DNA from: Bacillota bacterium
GTDB lineage: Bacteria > Bacillota > Sulfobacillia > Sulfobacillales > Sulfobacillaceae
Direction of reading: 5' to 3'
DNA: 64,000 bases
NCBI GenBank assembly: GCA_021820965.1
Contig: JAKACZ010000006.1
Location: 62,001-126,000 of the forward strand
Shown piece after piece: positions 41,912-51,212 of the stretch (the stretch's first letter is position 1; each line of letters opens with the position of its first letter). Under the pieces are notes generated by a model that was not told the origin of the DNA, did not search any database, and worked only from the letters and a program-made list of their open reading frames with translations. Both the position numbers and the translations under genes were made by a program.

Positions 41912-42637
41912 ATGGCGCGGGTTTTAACCATTGGCGGCCACGACTGGTCGGGGCGCCGCGGCATTGAAGCCGATTTACGCGTGTTTCAGGCTTATGGCAT
42001 CTGGGCTTTTTCCGCGCTCGCGGGAACCGGAACACTGACCGAAGACATCACCCGATCGCTTAAGGAGGGTGTCGATGCCGTCAAAATCGGACGCTTGGAG
42101 AGTGCAGAGGAGGCTTTTGCCACGGCCGAATGTCTGAAGGCGGTGCCCGCCCCGGTCGTGTTGCATCCTCGGGTGCCGGATGCGGGGAAACGCGGTGCCG
42201 ACGCTCTTAACGCGTCTGTGCGCCAACATATTCTTCCGCTCACGACGGTGTTGGTGTTGAACACCGTTTCCGCAGAACGTTTGGTGGGCTTTCCGGTCAG
42301 GGACTCGGTTGATATGCGTCGCGCGGCGCGAACTTTAGGCCATCTTGGCGCCAAGGCGGTGTTGGTGACGGGAGGAAGCCGTGACCAAGAAGAATCGGCC
42401 CGGGATTGCCTTTGGGAACAAGGACGGGAGCGGTGGCTGGAGGCGCCCTGGAGTCGACGGCGCGCTGCCACCGGAAAGGGGGCCGCGTTGAGTGCGGCCG
42501 CGACAGCAGGGTTGGCGTTGGGCCTTTCAAGTGCTCAAGCTCTGGATCAGGCGAAAAAAGCCGTGTTGGAGGTTCTCGGAAACGGTCCAGACATTGGATG
42601 GGAGGCATCGGTCATCCGCCTTGGCCAACCTCAGTGA
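41912..42637 (+). CDS. ThiD-like (HMP-phosphate/pyridoxine) kinase, degenerate active site
   Basis: 241 residues of the ribokinase-like ThiD/PdxK group. VLTIGGHDWSGRRGIEADLRVFQAYGIW aligns with the ThiD N-terminus, but the substrate loop reads GRRG instead of GGAG. ATGKGAALSAAATAGLALG aligns with the catalytic 'HGTGCTLSAA' anion hole, with the essential Cys replaced by Ala and the Thr by Lys. KIGRLESAEEA takes the place of KxGMLxxxEi. These changes suggest altered substrate or loss of kinase activity. It follows pheA by 1 nt (GGAGGGAG before ATG) and no other thiamine gene is near. Confidence 0.7.
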   Translation: MARVLTIGGHDWSGRRGIEADLRVFQAYGIWAFSALAGTGTLTEDITRSLKEGVDAVKIGRLESAEEAFATAECLKAVPAPVVLHPRVPDAGKRGADALNASVRQHILPLTTVLVLNTVSAERLVGFPVRDSVDMRRAARTLGHLGAKAVLVTGGSRDQEESARDCLWEQGRERWLEAPWSRRRAATGKGAALSAAATAGLALGLSSAQALDQAKKAVLEVLGNGPDIGWEASVIRLGQPQ

Positions 42638-42647
42638 CGACTATGGC

Positions 42648-42676
42648 TTGCCGGGCCGCGCAAGCCGTTCTATAAT
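42648..42676 (+). promoter_or_regulatory. Sigma-A-type promoter before the acyl-CoA synthetase gene
   Basis: TTGCCG (42648-42653) and a perfect TATAAT (42671-42676) are separated by 17 bp, about 70 bp upstream of the start codon. Confidence 0.65.
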
Positions 42677-42745
42677 GAATTAAAACTTGCCTTACGAAAA
42701 ATTTACCTCCAGGAAATGTTCTCCTACGGTGGAGGGGGCGACGCA

Positions 42746-44593
42746 ATGCTTAACCTCACTGAAATTCTTCGCCGAAGCGCGGCCACCTGGCCCGCGCAAA
42801 CTGCGCAGCGCTATTGGGACGGCACCCAGTGGCGGGATCGCTCCTACCGACAGTTGTGGGAACTTGTGCAGGACACCGCTCGGGGACTCAAGGCGTTGGG
42901 CGTTCAACCCGGCGACTGCGTGGGGCTCATGGCTCACACGCGCCCCGAATGGGTTGTTGCCGATTATGCCATCCTGTGTCTAGATGCAGTAACGGTGCCC
43001 ATCTACCCGTCGGCAACGCCTGGCCAGGTGGCGCACATCATGGAGGACGCCGGCTTAGAATGGGTGATTGTGGAAACCCCATCTCTAGCCGAAAAGACAG
43101 GCCATCTGAACCGGTGCATTGTGATGGATTCCCGCTTTGAGGGTCGCACGTTCGCCTCTCTGAGATCGGCGGGCCCGGAGCTTACGCCTCAAAATGGCCG
43201 GGATGATTTGGCGACGTTGGTTTATACCTCAGGAACCACCGGACTACCCAAAGGCGCCATGCTCACGCATGGAAACCTCTTGTCCAACGTCGAGTCGGTT
43301 GTTCGGATTTCGGACGGGGAGCCCGCCATGCGAATCGCGACCGATGACCTGGCCTTGTCATTCTTGCCGCTGTCCCACATTTTGGAGAGGACCGGACACA
43401 ACGTGCTGCTCCACCAGGGCGCGACCATCGCCTACGCCCGGTCGACCGATACGCTGGCGGAGGACTTGGCGGAATTAAAACCGACCTTAATGATTGCGGT
43501 GCCGCGGGTTTTTGAAAAGATTTATGCCCGCATCGTGTCGCAGGTAAACGGGTACTCTGCGGCTAAGCGCTACCTGTTCCAACGCGCCGTGGAGGCGGGG
43601 CAAAAGCGATACCAGTTTCTCAGCCGGGGAGAGCCGGTTCCGATGGTGTTGGAAAGAGGCGCCGACTGGTACGACCGACTGGTCTTTAAGAAAGTTCGTC
43701 AGGCGGTAGGGGGGCGGCTCAGGTACGTGATCGCTGGCGGCGCCCCCTTAGTGCCTGAAATTGGCCGATTCTTCTTCGCTGCCGGCATTCCGGTACTGGA
43801 AGGCTACGGGCTGACTGAAACGGCGCCGGTTCTGTCCGTCAATCTGCCGCCGGTTCCGCGTTACGGAACAGTGGGGCGCCCGCTGCCGGGCGTGGACGTG
43901 GCCATCGCCGACGACGGCGAAATATTAGCCCATGGACCAAACGTATCCGCGGGATATTGGAATCTTCCCGAAGCAACGGCCGAGTCGTTCCAAGACGGCT
44001 GGTTTCACACTGGTGATGTGGGGGAACTCACGACCGACGGGTTTCTTCGCGTGACCGGCCGCAAGAAGTATATCATCGTGTTGTCCACAGGAAAAAATGT
44101 GGCGCCGGAGGCGGTTGAGCAAAAACTTATTTTGAGCCCGCTGATAGAGCAAGCGGTGGTGCTGGGCAACGGCCGTAAATTTGTGTCGGCGCTCCTTTAT
44201 CTGGACCCCGCGCAGCTCCAGCAGTGGATCGAACGAAACGGAAAACAAGCGCTCGGCACCCCCATTTTGCTAAAGGACCCCGATCTGATTGCGTATGTGA
44301 TGGGGGAAGTTGAGCGGGCAACCCGAGATCTGGCCCCGTTTGAGCGTCCCAAACGCATTGGTTTACTACCGCGGGCGTTGTCTGAGGAGGCAGGGGAACT
44401 GACCCCGTCTTTGAAAGTCAAACTGGCAGTGGTCGAACACCGCTACCGTGGTCTCATCGACTCCATGTATGAAGGGGGGCAGGTTCCGGTCGGAAAGGAC
44501 CTAGCGGGTGGCATGTCGGCGGTGATGCGAACCCTGCTGGCAGTAATTGCTGGTGTTGCCCTCGCCATCATTGTTCGCCTGGTGACGCGCTGA
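42746..44593 (+). CDS. Long-chain fatty acyl-CoA synthetase, C-terminally membrane-anchored
   Basis: 615 residues, ANL superfamily, FadD/FAA type. It activates long-chain fatty acids with ATP and CoA. ATLVYTSGTTGLPKGAMLTH is the P-loop motif and LPLSHILERTGHNVLLHQGATIAYA is typical of long-chain synthetases of this 600-residue class. YGLTETAPVLSVN is the A5 motif, and GWFHTGDVGELTTDGFLRVTGRKKYIIVLSTGKNVAPE forms A7-A8. ELTPSLKVKL near the C-terminus holds the lysine region. The last 25 residues (MRTLLAVIAGVALAIIVRLVTR) form a membrane helix, an unusual C-terminal tail anchor. ATG at 42746 has GGAGGGGG upstream. Confidence 0.9.
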   Translation: MLNLTEILRRSAATWPAQTAQRYWDGTQWRDRSYRQLWELVQDTARGLKALGVQPGDCVGLMAHTRPEWVVADYAILCLDAVTVPIYPSATPGQVAHIMEDAGLEWVIVETPSLAEKTGHLNRCIVMDSRFEGRTFASLRSAGPELTPQNGRDDLATLVYTSGTTGLPKGAMLTHGNLLSNVESVVRISDGEPAMRIATDDLALSFLPLSHILERTGHNVLLHQGATIAYARSTDTLAEDLAELKPTLMIAVPRVFEKIYARIVSQVNGYSAAKRYLFQRAVEAGQKRYQFLSRGEPVPMVLERGADWYDRLVFKKVRQAVGGRLRYVIAGGAPLVPEIGRFFFAAGIPVLEGYGLTETAPVLSVNLPPVPRYGTVGRPLPGVDVAIADDGEILAHGPNVSAGYWNLPEATAESFQDGWFHTGDVGELTTDGFLRVTGRKKYIIVLSTGKNVAPEAVEQKLILSPLIEQAVVLGNGRKFVSALLYLDPAQLQQWIERNGKQALGTPILLKDPDLIAYVMGEVERATRDLAPFERPKRIGLLPRALSEEAGELTPSLKVKLAVVEHRYRGLIDSMYEGGQVPVGKDLAGGMSAVMRTLLAVIAGVALAIIVRLVTR

Positions 44594-45233
44594 GCGGCAG
44601 AACCTTCAATCCCTCTTGCGAGTCCTGCAGATGCCAGTGGTGCAACGCTTGTTGGTTCAATATGGCTTGGATTGCAGGCCAGGCGTTCTGTGTCATGAGG
44701 AGGCTTAAGGTGACGTTAGCCCCGTAATCCGCCGACTCAGCGATGGCGTGGGCCGCGATGCTGCGATTGATCCGTTCGTACAGGGAGTAATCCAGGTCAA
44801 GACGAATCTTCACGACCGGGGTCAGGACCCCGGGCACGGTGGCATTAAGGGCGGCCTGTGCTCCGCGCTGGTAGGCGCGCACCAGACCGCCGCGTCCCAG
44901 TTTAATACCGCCGAAATAGCGTGCAACCACAACGAGCGTCTCGAACCAGCCCTGCCGGGATAGAATATTTAGCATGGGGAGACCCGCGCTGCCGTGCGGT
45001 TCACCATCGTCGTTGGCCCTGACCTGGGCCTGGTCTATCCGATAAGCCCAGGTATAGTGGTTAGCGCCGGGATATTGGTGCTCGATGTCGGCGAGACAGG
45101 CCGGCAACTGGTCGGGGTCGGTCAATCGATACGTTTTCCCGATGAAGCGGGAACGCTCCACCGCATGCTCGGCGGGCCACGACTGGTAGACGGTTGGCAG
45201 GGACGATTCCTCCTTGGAGCAGAATGTTTGCAT
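44568..45233 (-). CDS. YigZ/IMPACT family protein (UPF0029)
   Basis: 221 residues. The N-terminal UPF0029 domain has RSRFIGKTYRL, YPGANHYTWAYRI, ANDDGEPHGSAGLPMLNIL and the signature VVVARYFGGIKLGRGGLVRAYQRGAQAAL. The C-terminal DUF1949-like domain has an EF-G domain IV-like fold (YSLYERINRSI). Role unknown; eukaryotic IMPACT regulates translation stress, and E. coli YigZ structure suggests nucleic-acid or ribosome contact. The start is uncertain: ATG at 45233 or two in-frame starts up to 45266, none with a strong ribosome site. Its 3' end overlaps the convergent acyl-CoA synthetase gene by 26 bp. Confidence 0.88.
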   Translation of the reverse strand: MQTFCSKEESSLPTVYQSWPAEHAVERSRFIGKTYRLTDPDQLPACLADIEHQYPGANHYTWAYRIDQAQVRANDDGEPHGSAGLPMLNILSRQGWFETLVVVARYFGGIKLGRGGLVRAYQRGAQAALNATVPGVLTPVVKIRLDLDYSLYERINRSIAAHAIAESADYGANVTLSLLMTQNAWPAIQAILNQQALHHWHLQDSQEGLKVLPLSASPGEQ

Positions 45234-45342
45234 GTCTTTCGCGTACAATAGCATAGCGCCTTGCACCCGATTTCACTAGTCACGAAGAGTAGTCGATATG
45301 GTATGGTGAGGGTGATTGGGGGACTGGAGAGGAGGGACAGAT

Positions 45343-46575
45343 TTGGCAAATGGTTCCGCACCTGAGCTAGAAGCCCGAAGCGACCCGGCGCGATGGCTGG
45401 AGTGGGCGGCCTCCCATCACCGGGAAACGCTGGCGACCCGCCCGGACGTCATGGTATTGGCGGCCCGTTACGGAGACGGGCATCTTCGCGCCGCCAAGGC
45501 TATAGGCCTTAAGCTACTATTGTCACAGCCATCGCTCAAAGTTGGACTGCTTGACTATTATAAGTTTGTCAATCCTTTTCTGGACAATGCCATCCGGTGG
45601 GCCTATTTGAGTTCGGTGCGCTTCGTTCCAAGCCTGTGGAAACGGTTTTATACGGCCACGCAGCGGATCGACCCGGAATCCACGACACAGCAATTTCTCA
45701 ACCGCATCGGGATGGAGTCGTTTTATGAGGCCATCCGACCTGATCCCCCTAAAGTCATCGTTTCCACCTATCCCACTGCAGCAGGGGTTGTCTCCACTTT
45801 GAAGCGGCAGGGTCGGCTGAAGGTGCTCAACTATGTGGTGATGACCGACTACAGTATCCATTCGCAGTGGATCCACCAATATGTGGATCGTTATTTTGTT
45901 GGTGGGGAGGATATGAAAGAAGCCTTAATAGCGCGGGGTGTGCCCGGTGACCGGGTGGTAGTGTCCGGAATTCCGGTAGATAGTCGATTTCAAGCAATGG
46001 TCAACGAGGATCAAGTTCGCCGAGCTTTGGGACTCGGATTCGAGCCCGTCATCTTATTCATGGGCGGATCTTACATGCCGATCACCGAGTTCGCTCAGAT
46101 TTTGCCGGAGTTGGATAAAGTGGAGGTTCCGCATGCCACCATTGTGGTGGCGGGGCGGGAGGAAAATCGGCGCCGGGCCGCCCTGGAGTATCAAAAGCAT
46201 GCTAACAACCCAATGGTGGTGTTGGGCTACGTTGATAATGTCCACGAACTCATGGGGATTAGTTCTATTTTAGTTAGCAAGGCCGGGGGACTGACGACGA
46301 CTGAGGCGCTCTGTCGCGGGGTGCCAATGCTCATCTACCGACCCATTCCGGGACAGGAAGATGCCAACGCCAATTATGTGGTGCGGCATAAAGCCGGCTT
46401 TCTGGCCAAGGACCACCGCGATGTCTCCGAGATGCTGGCTCACCTTTTGACCCACCCCTGGGAGCTCAAGGCGATGATGCGCCAGGCGCGCGAACTCGGG
46501 CACCCGGATGCGGCCGACGTCATTGCCGGACAAATTCTGGAGGCGCTTTCGGACCAGAAGGCGCACGCCAGATAG
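45343..46575 (+). CDS. Diacylglycerol glucosyltransferase / MGDG synthase-type glycosyltransferase
   Basis: 410 residues, GT28 family, UgtP/MGD type. It transfers glucose or galactose from a UDP-sugar to diacylglycerol at the inner membrane face, giving glycolipids and lipoteichoic acid anchors. The N-terminal MGDG-synthase domain starts with VMVLAARYGDGHLRAAKAI, the glycine-His acceptor loop, and includes DYYKFVNPFLDNAIRWAY. The C-terminal nucleotide-sugar domain has VILFMGGSYMPI, LGYVDNVHELMGISSILVSKAGGLTTTEALCRGVPMLIYRPIPGQE with the GGLT-E UDP-binding motif (only ends quoted as one unit). TTG start preceded by GAGAGGAGGG. Confidence 0.85.
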   Translation: MANGSAPELEARSDPARWLEWAASHHRETLATRPDVMVLAARYGDGHLRAAKAIGLKLLLSQPSLKVGLLDYYKFVNPFLDNAIRWAYLSSVRFVPSLWKRFYTATQRIDPESTTQQFLNRIGMESFYEAIRPDPPKVIVSTYPTAAGVVSTLKRQGRLKVLNYVVMTDYSIHSQWIHQYVDRYFVGGEDMKEALIARGVPGDRVVVSGIPVDSRFQAMVNEDQVRRALGLGFEPVILFMGGSYMPITEFAQILPELDKVEVPHATIVVAGREENRRRAALEYQKHANNPMVVLGYVDNVHELMGISSILVSKAGGLTTTEALCRGVPMLIYRPIPGQEDANANYVVRHKAGFLAKDHRDVSEMLAHLLTHPWELKAMMRQARELGHPDAADVIAGQILEALSDQKAHAR

Positions 46576-46626
46576 TGGCCATGGTGGCACGGCTGATTTC
46601 GGGAGAATCGTGCATGATGTGCGCGT

Positions 46627-46651
46627 GTTCACTGCGTTCACTGCGTTCACA
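46627..46651. repeat. 9-bp tandem repeat, 2.7 copies
   Basis: GTTCACTGC occurs twice in a row followed by GTTCACAGG in the short gap between the glucosyltransferase and the deacetylase gene. Possibly a slippage product in the leader. Confidence 0.5.
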
Positions 46652-46709
46652 GGGCTAATGCATCGGAGGGATTGTTATTCTGTGGTGGATCGCCGGGGCG
46701 ATCGTTTTT

Positions 46710-47957
46710 TTGTGGCTGATCGTCTATCTTATTCCTGACGCGTTGTTTCATCATCTGCAAGTCGGGGCGTTTTCGGGATCGCGTGACATGCCGGGTGTGG
46801 CGTTAACCTTTGATGACGGCCCCGGATCTGATACCGAGGCGGTGTTGGACACACTAAAGGCGCTCGGTGTCCGGGCAACGTTCTTTGTCGTATCTGAGCG
46901 CGCCCTGGCCCACCCAGCCACCATCCGTCGTATGGTGGCAGAGGGTCATGAAATTGGGATTCATATGCGCCAGCATATATCCGCCTTTCTTCTTTTACCT
47001 TGGCAAAGTTATCGGCGCATCGGGCAATCCCTCAAAGAGCTGAACCGCTTGACGGGTCGGAGGCCGGAGCTCTTTCGCCCGCCCTGGGGGCACGTGAATC
47101 TGGGGACTTGGCTGGCGGCCAGGCGCTTTGGCTTGACGCCGGTGTTTTGGAACATTGCGCCGGACGACTGGCGTCGGGACCGCGCGCCTGAATGGATAAG
47201 TCATTACGTGGCACAATTGGCACAGCCGGGCACGGTGGTGGTGTTGCACGACGGCGGAGGTACCCGTACGCGGACTGTCCAGTCGCTGCCAGCCATGGTG
47301 GCCGGACTGCGCGATGCCGGTCTTAACCCCACTACAGTGGGGGAACTTACGCGCGACCCCTCCTTTCTGCGCCGCGTGTGGACTTGGTGGGAAATTCGCT
47401 TTACGCGGGGATGGAATATCGAGACGATACCCAATTCTGCAGGCGGGGGACCCTTCTTGCGCATTGGCCGCATCGCCTATCGCGGACGGCAGGTAACACT
47501 TTTAGATGGGACCGAGTTGCGACGGGGTGCTCCGATGGGCGAAATTCATTTCGGGAATCCTGCACTATCCCAGCTGAGCGGGCGGGCGGCGTCGGGCCTC
47601 AGAGCTCTTCACGGGGTTATGGCGGCGTTGGCGGACCTGGCGCAGTGGCTGAAAACCCATCCGGCGTACCAGGACATCGCGGCGGTGGGCGGCGTGACCC
47701 TGCTCGATGCCACGCGCACTATTGAGAAGCTGGGGTTTATTCGCGTGCGCGTACGGGGATGGACAAAGTGGTCGATGTGGGTATATCTCATGATTCTGCT
47801 GGCGGTGTACCATCACGACGGATGGAAGACGCTCCGCCGCTTTCGGCGTCTCGAGCCGGTTATGGTGCTGATGGATGTTGGAACTTTGGAAGCGCGGTAT
47901 GGGAAAGGACGCCGATCAGTCCCGAGACTACCTAAGTGCCCTCCCAGTGCGGATTGA
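46710..47957 (+). CDS. Polysaccharide deacetylase (NodB/CE4) family protein
   Basis: 415 residues. The CE4 domain covers residues 25-210. ALTFDDGPGSDTEAVLD holds the catalytic Asp and metal-binding Asp, HEIGIHMRQHISAFLL the metal-binding H-x3-H region, ELFRPPWGHVN the R-P-P-x-G motif, PVFWNIAPDDW the W-D region, and TVVVLHDGGGTRTRTVQSLP the L-H-D motif. It removes acetyl groups from peptidoglycan or another polysaccharide, likely outside the membrane. The C-terminal 200 residues are an extra domain I do not recognise. The listed TTG start lies inside a membrane helix. The frame continues upstream to a GGAGGG at 46665 with only CTG (46680) or ATT codons as start, so the true N-terminus is uncertain. 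Confidence 0.82.
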   Translation: MWLIVYLIPDALFHHLQVGAFSGSRDMPGVALTFDDGPGSDTEAVLDTLKALGVRATFFVVSERALAHPATIRRMVAEGHEIGIHMRQHISAFLLLPWQSYRRIGQSLKELNRLTGRRPELFRPPWGHVNLGTWLAARRFGLTPVFWNIAPDDWRRDRAPEWISHYVAQLAQPGTVVVLHDGGGTRTRTVQSLPAMVAGLRDAGLNPTTVGELTRDPSFLRRVWTWWEIRFTRGWNIETIPNSAGGGPFLRIGRIAYRGRQVTLLDGTELRRGAPMGEIHFGNPALSQLSGRAASGLRALHGVMAALADLAQWLKTHPAYQDIAAVGGVTLLDATRTIEKLGFIRVRVRGWTKWSMWVYLMILLAVYHHDGWKTLRRFRRLEPVMVLMDVGTLEARYGKGRRSVPRLPKCPPSAD

Positions 47958-48216
47958 GCGCGGCGATGACCTTTTCGCGAAATTGGGGGTCATTTCGGGA
48001 TAGCTGGCTTATCACTTCGAGCAACGTTTTTTGAAAGTAACTGCCTTTGGCGTCGTCGGGCCGAAGCCACGACAATAAGAAATCGGCGGTCACCTCGGCG
48101 ATGAGAGCTTCTCCTTTCTCAGTCCGAAAAAAGCGATGCAGCCACTCCTCAATCCGCGGCTCCAAGACCGCCTCCATGCGCTTTTCGATGCGGTGATCAA
48201 TGCGTTCCCGGATCAT
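47932..48216 (-). CDS. Hypothetical small helical protein
   Basis: 94 residues, not recognised. It is highly charged and helical, with an N-terminal amphipathic segment (IDHRIEKRMEAVLEPRIEEWLHRFF) and no membrane segment. ATG is preceded by GGGGAGG at 6 nt, which makes it a credible gene. Its 3' end overlaps the convergent deacetylase gene by 26 bp, and it is divergent from the cox operon. The size and helix pattern would suit a small regulator or spore-type protein, but nothing specific supports this. Confidence 0.6.
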   Translation of the reverse strand: MIRERIDHRIEKRMEAVLEPRIEEWLHRFFRTEKGEALIAEVTADFLLSWLRPDDAKGSYFQKTLLEVISQLSRNDPQFREKVIAALNPHWEGT

Positions 48217-48336
48217 GACGACCTCCCCAAGACGGGTGATTGTTTTCCTAACCTATGATACCATGGACGGGTAGTATACTGAATATTCGACGTAGTTCGA
48301 CCGGATATTGAGACACGGCTGAAGGAGGTACTCTTC

Positions 48337-48861
48337 ATGGAGGACGAACAGTTGACCGTCGCGTTGACGGTTAATGGACGTACGATCCACGACCGCGTGG
48401 AACCCCGGACCCTGCTCTCTCACTTTTTGCGCGATACGCTCGGTTTGACGGGTACGCATATTGGGTGTGACACTTCGCAGTGCGGTGCTTGCACGGTCCT
48501 GATGGACGGCGCACCGGTTAAGTCCTGTACCGTCCTGGCCGTACAGGCTGACGGTGCGGTTGTGACAACCGTTGAGGGTCTGGCGGACGGAGCGGAGTTG
48601 CATCCTGTTCAGAGGGCCTTTCGCGAGGAGCACGGGCTGCAGTGCGGATTCTGCACGCCTGGCGCGATGATGTTGTCCGCCTGGCTGATTCGCCATGAGC
48701 CTCAGGCTGAGGCGACGGAGATTCGCGAGGCGCTTGATGGATTGGTCTGCCGCTGTACGGGTTACGAGAACATTGTGCACGCCGTGCAACGCGCCCAGAG
48801 TCTAACGCGCGAGTCGCGTGAGGCGGTGGCTAGCGGAGCCGAAGGGGGGATGTCGTCATGA
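48337..48861 (+). CDS. coxS: Molybdenum hydroxylase, [2Fe-2S] small subunit (CoxS)
   Basis: 174 residues. Two [2Fe-2S] clusters. The plant-ferredoxin-like N-terminal domain has [20 protein letters not shown], with the last ligand in VKSCTVLAV. The C-terminal helical domain has [18 protein letters not shown] and [13 protein letters not shown]. It passes electrons from the Mo centre of CoxL to the flavin of CoxM. A short acidic-Ser C-terminal extension follows residue 155. Start has GAAGGAGG upstream. ATGA overlap with coxL. The order S-L-M (small, large, medium) is typical of form II operons. Confidence 0.93.
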   Translation: MEDEQLTVALTVNGRTIHDRVEPRTLLSHFLRDTLGLTGTHIGCDTSQCGACTVLMDGAPVKSCTVLAVQADGAVVTTVEGLADGAELHPVQRAFREEHGLQCGFCTPGAMMLSAWLIRHEPQAEATEIREALDGLVCRCTGYENIVHAVQRAQSLTRESREAVASGAEGGMSS

Positions 48862-51212
48862 CTCAGGCTGTATTTGGCGCCCATCTCGAGCGCATCGAGG
48901 ATGCGCGTTTGACCAGCGGCTTGGGGCAGTATACCGATGACATTAAGCTCCCCGGCATGCTCTATGCCGCAATGCTACGAAGCCCGTACGCGCACGCACG
49001 CATTAAGCGCGTAGACACATCAGCTGCACAGAAGCTGCCCGGCGTGGTAAAGGTGTACACTGGTGCGGCACTGAAGGGAAATATCGGAACGATTCCGACG
49101 GCCTGGATTCCGCCCGAATCCGACTTGAAGGCGGTGGCGCACCCTGCCCTGGCTTATGAGCGGGTGCGTTATGCGGGTGACGCGGTGGCTATGGTTGTGG
49201 CCCGTGATCGCGGCTTGGCCGAAGACGCGCTGGAAGCCATTCGTGTCGAGTACGAGCCGCTCCCTGCCGTCTTTGAACAAACGGATGCCATTAACGAATC
49301 GGCGCCCTTGTTACACGACGACGCTCCTCACAATATCGCGCTGCACTGGAAGGTCGGGACTGACACTGACGAGGCGTTTCACCGGGCGGACGTGGTTGTG
49401 CGGCAGACCTTTCGCCAGCAGCGGCTTATTCCCAATCCGATGGAGCCGCGCTCGGCTGTGGCGAGCTACAATGCCGCCACGGGCGATCTGACCGTGTGGG
49501 TGACGTCGCAGAACCCGCATATTCACCGCTTCCTGATGTCGGGTATTTTAGGCATTCCGGAGCACAAACTTCGCGTGGTGTCCATTGACGTTGGCGGCGG
49601 GTTTGGTAGCAAAATCGCCTGTTACGGCGACGAAGTGCTGGTGGCCTACGCGGCCCGGGACTTGCATGCGCCGGTCAAATGGACGGAGACCCGGTCCGAA
49701 CATTTCGTGGCGACGAGCCACGGCCGCGACCATGTTGATGAGGTGGAGCTGGCGGGTACCCGCGACGGCCGGGTGCTGGCTGTTCGGGTTAAAACCTATG
49801 CCAACCTGGGCGCTTATTTATCCACTGCCGGTCCGGGCGTGCCCACCATTCTTTTTGGGCTCATCGTCAATGGCGCCTACGACATCCCGGCGGCCTCGTC
49901 CGAGGTGTACGGAGTCTTTACCAACACAACGCCGGTTGACGCCTACCGCGGCGCCGGACGCCCGGAAGCCACGTACCTGATCGAGCGCATTATGGATCGC
50001 TTTGCCCAAGAAATTGGGCGAGATCCGGTCGAGGTGCGCCGCATTAATTTTGTAAAGAAGGAGCAGTTCCCCTTCACCAACCCGTTCGGGATTACTTACG
50101 ACAGTGGAGATTACCACCAAGCGCTCGACCGCGCTCTGACCATGCTGGATTATCCTACCCTTCGACAGGAGCAGGAATCACTTCGCAAACAAAACAAATA
50201 TATCGGGATTGGTTTCAGCACTTACGTTGAGATGTGCGGTCTGGGGCCGTCGCAGGTCGCTGGGGCGGTGGGATTTCAAGGGGGACTTTGGGAAAGCGCC
50301 ACCATCAGGCTGCACCCCAGCGGAAAGGCCACGGTGTTAACCGGCATTTCTCCCCATGGTCAGGGTGAGGAAACAACCTTCGCCCAAATTGTGGCCCACC
50401 GACTGGGGATTCCCGTCGAAGACATCGAAGTGTTACACGGCGACACGCAGCAAATCTCGATGGGCTGGGGCACTTACGGCTCGCGCAGCACCGCCGTTGG
50501 CGGCGGCGCGCTGGCCCAGGCCGCCGATCGCATTATCGCCAAAGCGAAGAAGGTCGCGGCTCACATGCTTGAGGTTCCGGAAGAATCGGTGCAATTTGAC
50601 GCGGGCACGTTTCATCCCCAGGGCCAGGACGCCAGAACTATTTCGATCCAAGAGGCGACGCTACAGGCGCACTTGGCCTGGAACCTGCCGGAAGGGGTGG
50701 AGCCGGGCATGGAAGCCAGCGCATTCTACGACCCTACCAACTTTACCTATCCGTTTGGCACCCACGTGGCCGTCGTTTCCGTTGACGCCGACACCGGCGA
50801 GGTCCGGCTAATGCGCTACATTGCCGTGGATGATTGCGGCCCCGTCATCAATCCCATGATTGTCGAGGGCCAGGTGCGCGGCGGCATTGTACAAGGTGTC
50901 GGCCAGGCGCTATACGAAGGGGCGTTGTATGATAATGACGGCCAGTTACTGACCGGCTCATTTATGGATTACGCCATGCCCAAGGCCCGGTTTTTCCCGG
51001 GTTTTGAACTGGACCGTACGGTCACACCCTCGCCGCATAATCCTCTGGGCGTCAAGGGTGTGGGAGAGACCGGCACCATTGCCTCGACGCCGGCAGTCGT
51101 CAATGCGGTGATGGACGCATTGGCGCCCTTCGGGGTCGTTGATTTGCCGATGCCATTGACGCCGCCCAAGGTGTGGAACGCCATGCACTCGGGCAAGAAG
51201 GGAGGACGGTGA
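48858..51212 (+). CDS. coxL: Molybdenum hydroxylase large subunit, form II CoxL-like
   Basis: 784 residues, xanthine-oxidase family catalytic subunit with Mo-molybdopterin cytosine dinucleotide. The Moco region shows [27 protein letters not shown] (residues 361-374), [19 protein letters not shown] and [10 protein letters not shown], with the catalytic Glu. True CO dehydrogenases (form I) carry AYxCSFR with the Cu-binding Cys; here the loop reads AYRGAGR, the form II signature, and there is no Cys. Oxidation of CO is therefore doubtful, and a carbonyl, N-heterocycle or aromatic substrate is more likely. The medium subunit, maturation factors and a CoA ligase follow in the same operon. Confidence 0.92.
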   Translation: MTQAVFGAHLERIEDARLTSGLGQYTDDIKLPGMLYAAMLRSPYAHARIKRVDTSAAQKLPGVVKVYTGAALKGNIGTIPTAWIPPESDLKAVAHPALAYERVRYAGDAVAMVVARDRGLAEDALEAIRVEYEPLPAVFEQTDAINESAPLLHDDAPHNIALHWKVGTDTDEAFHRADVVVRQTFRQQRLIPNPMEPRSAVASYNAATGDLTVWVTSQNPHIHRFLMSGILGIPEHKLRVVSIDVGGGFGSKIACYGDEVLVAYAARDLHAPVKWTETRSEHFVATSHGRDHVDEVELAGTRDGRVLAVRVKTYANLGAYLSTAGPGVPTILFGLIVNGAYDIPAASSEVYGVFTNTTPVDAYRGAGRPEATYLIERIMDRFAQEIGRDPVEVRRINFVKKEQFPFTNPFGITYDSGDYHQALDRALTMLDYPTLRQEQESLRKQNKYIGIGFSTYVEMCGLGPSQVAGAVGFQGGLWESATIRLHPSGKATVLTGISPHGQGEETTFAQIVAHRLGIPVEDIEVLHGDTQQISMGWGTYGSRSTAVGGGALAQAADRIIAKAKKVAAHMLEVPEESVQFDAGTFHPQGQDARTISIQEATLQAHLAWNLPEGVEPGMEASAFYDPTNFTYPFGTHVAVVSVDADTGEVRLMRYIAVDDCGPVINPMIVEGQVRGGIVQGVGQALYEGALYDNDGQLLTGSFMDYAMPKARFFPGFELDRTVTPSPHNPLGVKGVGETGTIASTPAVVNAVMDALAPFGVVDLPMPLTPPKVWNAMHSGKKGGR

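Noticed and set aside
48858-51212. Bona fide aerobic CO dehydrogenase
   Set aside because: The active-site loop is AYRGAGR (form II), without the Cys that binds Cu in form I enzymes.
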